Shown here in pieces: positions 59,853 to 64,000 of a stretch of 64,000 bases of DNA (the stretch's first letter is position 1; each line of letters opens with the position of its first letter). Below the pieces are notes generated by a model. The model ran no database searches, was not told the origin of the DNA, and was given only the letters and a program-made list of their open reading frames with translations. The position numbers and the translations under genes were made by a program. This DNA is from Pseudomonas entomophila. GTDB taxonomy: Bacteria > Pseudomonadota > Gammaproteobacteria > Pseudomonadales > Pseudomonadaceae. The stretch spans positions 1 to 64,000 of the forward strand of contig NZ_JARPQB010000024.1 in NCBI RefSeq assembly GCF_029478665.1. The letters are read 5' to 3'.

Positions 59853-59876
59853 GCCAGTCAGCGCATTCTAATATCG

Positions 59877-60278
59877 TTAATCCATTGCGCCATTCGTACA
59901 GTACGGATAACACACGCGCGGTATCAGCAGCAGTTTTCCAGGGTGACCTGGCCGCACAACTTTCATTACCTGCGCCTGCACGGCCCCTCCCTCCTGCCAT
60001 GACAACTGCGCCTTGATCAAGCCGATGCCACTCCCCAACACACGGCTGTCCACGGTGAAGTCGTAGTACAGCGGCAACATGCTGGTCTGATAACGCTGCT
60101 GCCCGATCAATCGCTGCTGCCCACCGACCTGTGTATAGAGCTCCAGGTTCAGATAGCCTGCTCGTGTCAACGGTGGCTGAAGGTCGACGCGGCCATGCAG
60201 ATCGGTGATTGCCATCGGTACGCCAACGCAACCACCCAGCGACAGGAGGGCCGCCAGGTTTAGATAAAGGGCTTTCAT
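59877..60278 (-). CDS. exsB: ExsB/YscW-like pilotin lipoprotein
   Basis: This 133-residue protein has a lipoprotein signal ending LSLGGC and a beta-sandwich pattern (VDLQPPLTRAGYLNLELYTQ, YYDFTVDSRVLGSGIGLIKAQLSW). ExsB/YscW pilots the secretin to the outer membrane. Its position after popD is that of the exsCEBA region in P. aeruginosa, but exsC and exsE are absent. Confidence 0.8.
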   Translation of the reverse strand: MKALYLNLAALLSLGGCVGVPMAITDLHGRVDLQPPLTRAGYLNLELYTQVGGQQRLIGQQRYQTSMLPLYYDFTVDSRVLGSGIGLIKAQLSWQEGGAVQAQVMKVVRPGHPGKLLLIPRVCYPYCTNGAMD

Positions 60279-60342
60279 GATGTCGTTCCGCTATCCTGGA
60301 CGGCGGCGCCTGAAGGCACCGCCGGGACAAGGGTTGAGTGCG

Positions 60343-61500
60343 TTATGCGCCGACGGCAATCGCTCGCTTGGTCTGGTTGGCCTGGGTGGTCAACTCATTG
60401 AGCAGTTGCCTGAGCTCCCTCATGAAATCCTCGGAGGCCTTGATCAGGTCGACGAATTTCTGCTTGTTGCCATCGTGGACGCCGGCTTCGATGTCGAACT
60501 CTTTGGAGTCGGCGCCGATGAAGGTTTGTTTGGTCTGGAAAGATGAACCCAACAACTTGTCCACTGTTCCAAGGAAAGCCTTGACCAGATCCACGGCACC
60601 TTCACGCTTCTTGCCGCTTTCGACCAGTCGATCAAGTGCCGTCTGGACTTCCTTCAAACGATGTTTGTCCACCCCGGCGAAGAACTCGTCGTCCGGCATG
60701 TCCGATCCAGCTGGAACCTGCCTGGCATTTTGCGAGGTGATATCCTCAACCCCTTGCGCGTTCTTTTGGCGATATTCATCCATCCCGGCAAAGAACTCAT
60801 TGTCCGAAATATCCGGGTCAACCGATGCCGTGCTGGTATTTTGCAGGGCGTTGCCCTCAGCCTGCTGCGCGCTCTTCAGGCGATACTCGTCAAACCCAGC
60901 AAAGAACTCCTCGTTGGAGATATCCGGCTCAGGCGCGACGGCCTTGGACGTCGGGGGAGTGACCTCGACTGATTTCGGTACCGGATTGAGATCCTTAGGC
61001 GCCGCCAGCCTTTCCTGGATGTCGGCCAGATCACGGTCCAACAGCTTCTGCTGACCTCCCTGGCTCAACCCCTTGCCGAAATTGAACCCTGTCGATGCTG
61101 TTCCAGCCACGCCAGCGACACCTGAGATCACGGCGGTCGCGATCTGCCAGTTGCCGCTGTTGCGGGTTTCGTCAACCTGCGACTGCTTGGCGGCCAGCGC
61201 GGCCTTGGCCTCGGTAGACTTCTGCTTCTCGTAGGACTCCTTGATCTTCTTGCTGAGTTCAGCCAGCAGCAGAACCAGTTGCACATCGAGGTCGAGCTTG
61301 CTGACTGTCTGAGGGGAAACCTTGTTGCCTGGCGCGTTCGGCTGGTCCAGTGAAACCCCATTCGCACCCTTGTTCACAGCCTTCTTCCACTCGGCCGCTT
61401 GATACGGTACAGACCCCGACTCAGTGGCCTTGGAATTTTCCGGGCTATGGCGTACGCCATCAATCTGCGGGATGCTGGCATTTACATTCAATGTAGTCAT
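60343..61500 (-). CDS. popD: PopD-like minor translocator with inserted 37-residue repeats
   Basis: This is a 385-residue protein. The PopD-like N-terminal half has a hydrophobic stretch (WQIATAVISGVAGVAGTAST), and the C-terminus is amphipathic and coiled. P. aeruginosa PopD is about 295 residues. The excess is a region of three units with a 37-residue period: PDISNEEFFAGFDEYRLKSA, PDISDNEFFAGMDEYRQKNA and SDMPDDEFFAGVDKHRLKEV. PopD with PopB forms the pore in the host membrane. It lies 9 bp after popB in the normal order. Confidence 0.85.
   Translation of the reverse strand: MTTLNVNASIPQIDGVRHSPENSKATESGSVPYQAAEWKKAVNKGANGVSLDQPNAPGNKVSPQTVSKLDLDVQLVLLLAELSKKIKESYEKQKSTEAKAALAAKQSQVDETRNSGNWQIATAVISGVAGVAGTASTGFNFGKGLSQGGQQKLLDRDLADIQERLAAPKDLNPVPKSVEVTPPTSKAVAPEPDISNEEFFAGFDEYRLKSAQQAEGNALQNTSTASVDPDISDNEFFAGMDEYRQKNAQGVEDITSQNARQVPAGSDMPDDEFFAGVDKHRLKEVQTALDRLVESGKKREGAVDLVKAFLGTVDKLLGSSFQTKQTFIGADSKEFDIEAGVHDGNKQKFVDLIKASEDFMRELRQLLNELTTQANQTKRAIAVGA
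60658..60932 (-). repeat. Three tandem 111-bp coding repeats in popD
   Basis: Blocks beginning at plus-strand positions 60658, 60769 and 60880 (GCGATATTC-type) recur at exactly 111 bp. Each encodes EFFAG-x-D-[EK]-[YH]-R-x-K. The third (C-terminal) unit is the most divergent and incomplete. Confidence 0.9.
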
Positions 61501-61509
61501 GATCGGTCC

Positions 61510-62655
61510 TCAAGCAGTCTGCGGGAGACGCGCCAGGTTGTGTTGGCTCTGACCGCGGGCGGCCATCAACTTGCTCAGCGTTGCGAAAATGGCCTGGAAG
61601 GCTTCGAGCACCTGCTGCAGCACCTCGCCCATGCGCTCCAGCAACTCCTGCTGCGCCTGCAGCTCCATCCGCGACTGCTCGAGGTTGGCGCGCTTGAAGG
61701 TGGAATCGGCAGTGAGCGCGCCATTGACAGTCTGGGTAACGGTGTTACCGCCATTGACCGCCAAGTCGGCGACCGGCAGGGCATTCTTCAGGGTTTGCGC
61801 GATGCCGCTCGACGACGATGCGGCCCGGCTGCCCAACTGAGCGAGGCTCTTCAAGGCATTGCCCACCTTCTCGGCCATCTGCGCGATCTTTGGCGCAACC
61901 TTGGAGGCGAACTTGGCCAGCATGCCCGCGGCGCCACCGCCGAAGGTCACCACTGCGCTGGCAACGGCGACGATCACCTCCATAGCGGTCATCACCGGCC
62001 CCAGTACCGCCATGACTTCCTTACTGATCAGACCGGCCTTGGCGCACTCTTGCAGCGCGCAGGAAACCAAGCCCACCACCCCGCCGGCGATCATCAGCGC
62101 ACCAGCGACAGCCCCCACGCCCGTGGCGACCATGATCGCACCCACCACCACGGCGAATGCCGCGCCAATCCAACCGAAGATACGTGCCGCCAGGCCAGAC
62201 TTCTGCGCTTTGGTCCCGGCCTCGAGCGACTTCTGCAACTTGTCGTCGTTCTCTTTCATCTTCTCCTTGTTTTCCAGGGTCAGGCGGTTGATATCCTCGA
62301 GCTGCAGCTTCGACTGCAACTCCTTGAGCGACGCCAGCTTGGGGGCGAGCGCAGCGATGAAGTCCTCGGTCGACATGAACCCCTTCATCTCGCTCGCCCT
62401 GGGCACCAGCTTGCCGAAAACTTCGACCAGGTTGTTGACCACGGCCAGCACTTTCTTTTCGCCCCCCGGCGCAACACCGTCGTATTCGCCGGGCCTGTCC
62501 AGGCGCACCCCAGCCCATGGCTTCGGCCCGGTAGCGGCGCTCTCCTTGCTGACCACCAGCTCCTCTCGCTGCACAGGGCGGCGGCGGACCGTGGTACCCG
62601 CATCGACGTCGAGTGGCGGACGGTCGATGTTGCTCACACTTGAAACATCAGTCAT
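61510..62655 (-). CDS. popB: PopB-like major translocator
   Basis: This 381-residue protein is close in length to PopB (390). A long hydrophobic hairpin lies near residues 155-205 (IFGWIGAAFAVVVGAIMVATGVGAVAGALMI read in segments) and a second near 220-245. Coiled-coil flanks include LKELQSKLQLEDINRLTLENKEKM and the C-terminal ELQAQQELLERMGEVLQQVL. It inserts in host membranes and is chaperoned by PcrH, encoded just upstream. Confidence 0.94.
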   Translation of the reverse strand: MTDVSSVSNIDRPPLDVDAGTTVRRRPVQREELVVSKESAATGPKPWAGVRLDRPGEYDGVAPGGEKKVLAVVNNLVEVFGKLVPRASEMKGFMSTEDFIAALAPKLASLKELQSKLQLEDINRLTLENKEKMKENDDKLQKSLEAGTKAQKSGLAARIFGWIGAAFAVVVGAIMVATGVGAVAGALMIAGGVVGLVSCALQECAKAGLISKEVMAVLGPVMTAMEVIVAVASAVVTFGGGAAGMLAKFASKVAPKIAQMAEKVGNALKSLAQLGSRAASSSSGIAQTLKNALPVADLAVNGGNTVTQTVNGALTADSTFKRANLEQSRMELQAQQELLERMGEVLQQVLEAFQAIFATLSKLMAARGQSQHNLARLPQTA

Positions 62656-62658
62656 TGC

Positions 62659-63144
62659 TCATTCCTCTTTTTGGCTTGCAATGTGTTCCAGCATCAGGTC
62701 CGCGCGCGCGCCAATCTCCGCCTGTTCAGGGCAAGCTTCGGCAAGCGCGCGGGCCGAATAGAAGCCGCTTTCGGCGGCGACCCAATCGCCCAGTTCGACG
62801 TGGCATTCGGCGGCATGGAAGGGAAACCGAGGCTCCTTGACATCCACCATCGCGCCGTAGGCGTAGCACTGGATGGCCAAGTCGTATTGCTTGAGCCCCT
62901 GGCGGCAGGCCCCCAGGCCCAGCCAGAACCGCGGGTCGTACTGGTTCAGTACACTCAAGCCTCTGAAAAAGGTCTCGGCCTCCTGCAGTTTTCCGGACTG
63001 GTAATAACCGTGGGCAAGGGCATAGAACTGATCCAGTTCCACATCACTGATGCCCTTTAACATCGCCAGGGTCCCGCCTTGGTTCATGAAGGCTTCGATG
63101 GCCGAGTCAATATCGTTTTGCGGGGTAGCGGTAGAGGGTGTCAT
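62659..63144 (-). CDS. pcrH: PcrH/SycD-like class II chaperone of the translocators
   Basis: This is a 161-residue TPR protein (LKGISDVELDQFYALAHGYYQSGKLQEAETFFRGL, DPRFWLGLGACRQGLKQYDLAIQCYAYGAMVD, PRFPFHAAECHVELGD). It binds PopB and PopD before secretion. ATG 63144 has AAGGA 8 bases upstream. An in-frame start at 63177 overlaps pcrV and is rejected. Confidence 0.95.
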   Translation of the reverse strand: MTPSTATPQNDIDSAIEAFMNQGGTLAMLKGISDVELDQFYALAHGYYQSGKLQEAETFFRGLSVLNQYDPRFWLGLGACRQGLKQYDLAIQCYAYGAMVDVKEPRFPFHAAECHVELGDWVAAESGFYSARALAEACPEQAEIGARADLMLEHIASQKEE

Positions 63145-63154
63145 GCACGAATCC

Positions 63155-64000
63155 TTAAACAGCCCGGAGAATTTCATTCAACAGGTCGAAGTACTTTTTA
63201 ATGAAGGAATTCAAACTTTCCGTGGCTGTGTCGTAACGACCCGTCGCGTCCTTCAAGATGACGCTTTGTTGCGAGACCTTGTCATTGACCGAGCGCGCTC
63301 GGTCACCAACGGATTGGGAAAACGCCGCGACAGGGTTATTATCCTTGTCATAACTGTAAATCTCTTGGACAGCGACAGGGCTACTTTCCTTACGCGGACC
63401 TGGCACGTCATCCCGGGTTCTGCCCGATAGAAACCCACCAATAGTGATATACTCCGGCGGCCCTGCTACAAACGTATCCAGGCCGCTCAGCAATTTATAT
63501 TCAGGACTACTTTTCCACGCTTCATCCGTGGCATACCCAAACAGCTTTCTATTATTAAGACCCCCGCTTCCCATATCCCCAGTCATGAAAATGCTTTTAT
63601 TCGCAACTGCCGTATTGATCAGCGCCTGTATATAAGCAAAAATTTTCGACTCTGCCGCCAGGCTCTCCAGAAGCTCTTTAGTCTCCTTGCGCTTCCCATC
63701 GCTTTTCTTCATTGCCTCAAGGTAGGCGTCGATGACATCCTGATCCAAGCGCTTGCCCGTGACAGGTTCATCCTTCACCCCCTTGAAAAGAATACCCGGC
63801 GGAGCCGCTTGCATACCTAGCAGCAAGGACTTCAACGATATGATTCGCGAGGGATCGGCCCCGGCGTAGCCCGCCACCTGCCGCTCCCAGGCTTCCACCA
63901 GCGCGGTTTCACCGCCCTGCCCACGCCCGGACGAAACGATATCCGGCAACCGCTCGCATAGCGCCTTGATCTGCGCATCGCTCAATGGCCTTCCGGTATC
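63155..64000 (-). CDS. pcrV: PcrV/LcrV-like needle-tip protein, 5' end outside the window
   Basis: These are the 281 C-terminal residues of an LcrV-family protein. The conserved end KDNNPVAAFSQSVGDRARSV, then VNDKVSQQSVILKDATGRYDT and LNSFIKKYFDLLNEIL, matches PcrV. Also present are SPEYKLLSGLD and GGFLSGRTRDDV. The frame is open to base 64000, and the TTG at 63985 is internal. It caps the needle and organises the translocon. pcrG should lie just beyond the window. Confidence 0.93.
   Translation of the reverse strand, partial: DTGRPLSDAQIKALCERLPDIVSSGRGQGGETALVEAWERQVAGYAGADPSRIISLKSLLLGMQAAPPGILFKGVKDEPVTGKRLDQDVIDAYLEAMKKSDGKRKETKELLESLAAESKIFAYIQALINTAVANKSIFMTGDMGSGGLNNRKLFGYATDEAWKSSPEYKLLSGLDTFVAGPPEYITIGGFLSGRTRDDVPGPRKESSPVAVQEIYSYDKDNNPVAAFSQSVGDRARSVNDKVSQQSVILKDATGRYDTATESLNSFIKKYFDLLNEILRAV

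Overview
The window is high-GC DNA from a Pseudomonas chromosome, most likely the P. putida group. The evidence is codon usage, many 'GTAGGAGCGG..' REP elements, DUF3077/DUF6124 genes and a P. putida-style molybdo-enzyme locus. I see no rRNA, tRNA or CRISPR array.

1-25.2 kb is a manganese-oxidation and secretion locus, all on the minus strand. It holds three transcription units, each behind a near-perfect sigma-54 promoter (GG-N10-GC). Unit 1 (9.48 kb down to the left edge) is a hybrid secretion operon: receiver protein, GspE/PilB-type ATPase, PilM/N/O/P-like alignment proteins, a secretin, three pseudopilins and curli-type csgE, csgF and csgG. csgG is frameshifted by a 40-bp tandem duplication, and no GspF is in the window. 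Unit 2 (15.39-9.72 kb) encodes a beta-propeller lipoprotein/anchored protein, two Sco-type copper chaperones, a cytochrome c/periplasmic-binding fusion and a SurA-like chaperone. Unit 3 is a 1946-residue multicopper oxidase of the MnxG/McoA/MofA kind. Units 2 and 3 share the same upstream palindrome arrangement at the same distance from the promoter, which suggests one enhancer-binding activator. The likely logic is that Sco proteins and the redox proteins mature the oxidase and the hybrid machine exports it. An MHYT-GGDEF-EAL protein follows.

25.3-35.4 kb is ordinary chromosome: a LysR regulator, a quinone oxidoreductase, a LuxR-type regulator, an Hsp31/HchA glyoxalase and a five-gene molybdenum hydroxylase operon (large subunit, 2Fe-2S subunit, cytochrome c, XdhC-like and MocA-like maturation factors).

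35.5-64 kb is a type III secretion island with AT-rich cargo at its left end. The structural block pscB-C-D-E-F-G-H-I-J-K-L, exsA, exsB, popD, popB, pcrH and pcrV (cut by the window end) follows the P. aeruginosa order. The exsC/exsE and exsD genes expected next to exsA are missing. In their place are a BvgS/BvgA-like two-component system, two CesT-type chaperones and two unrecognised large proteins that are effector candidates. At the left edge are an AT-rich coiled-coil protein whose N-terminus resembles the Salmonella SifA/SspH translocation domain, a broken IS66, a chaperone-linked small gene and a DUF1460 lipoprotein. PopD carries an unusual three-unit 37-residue repeat.
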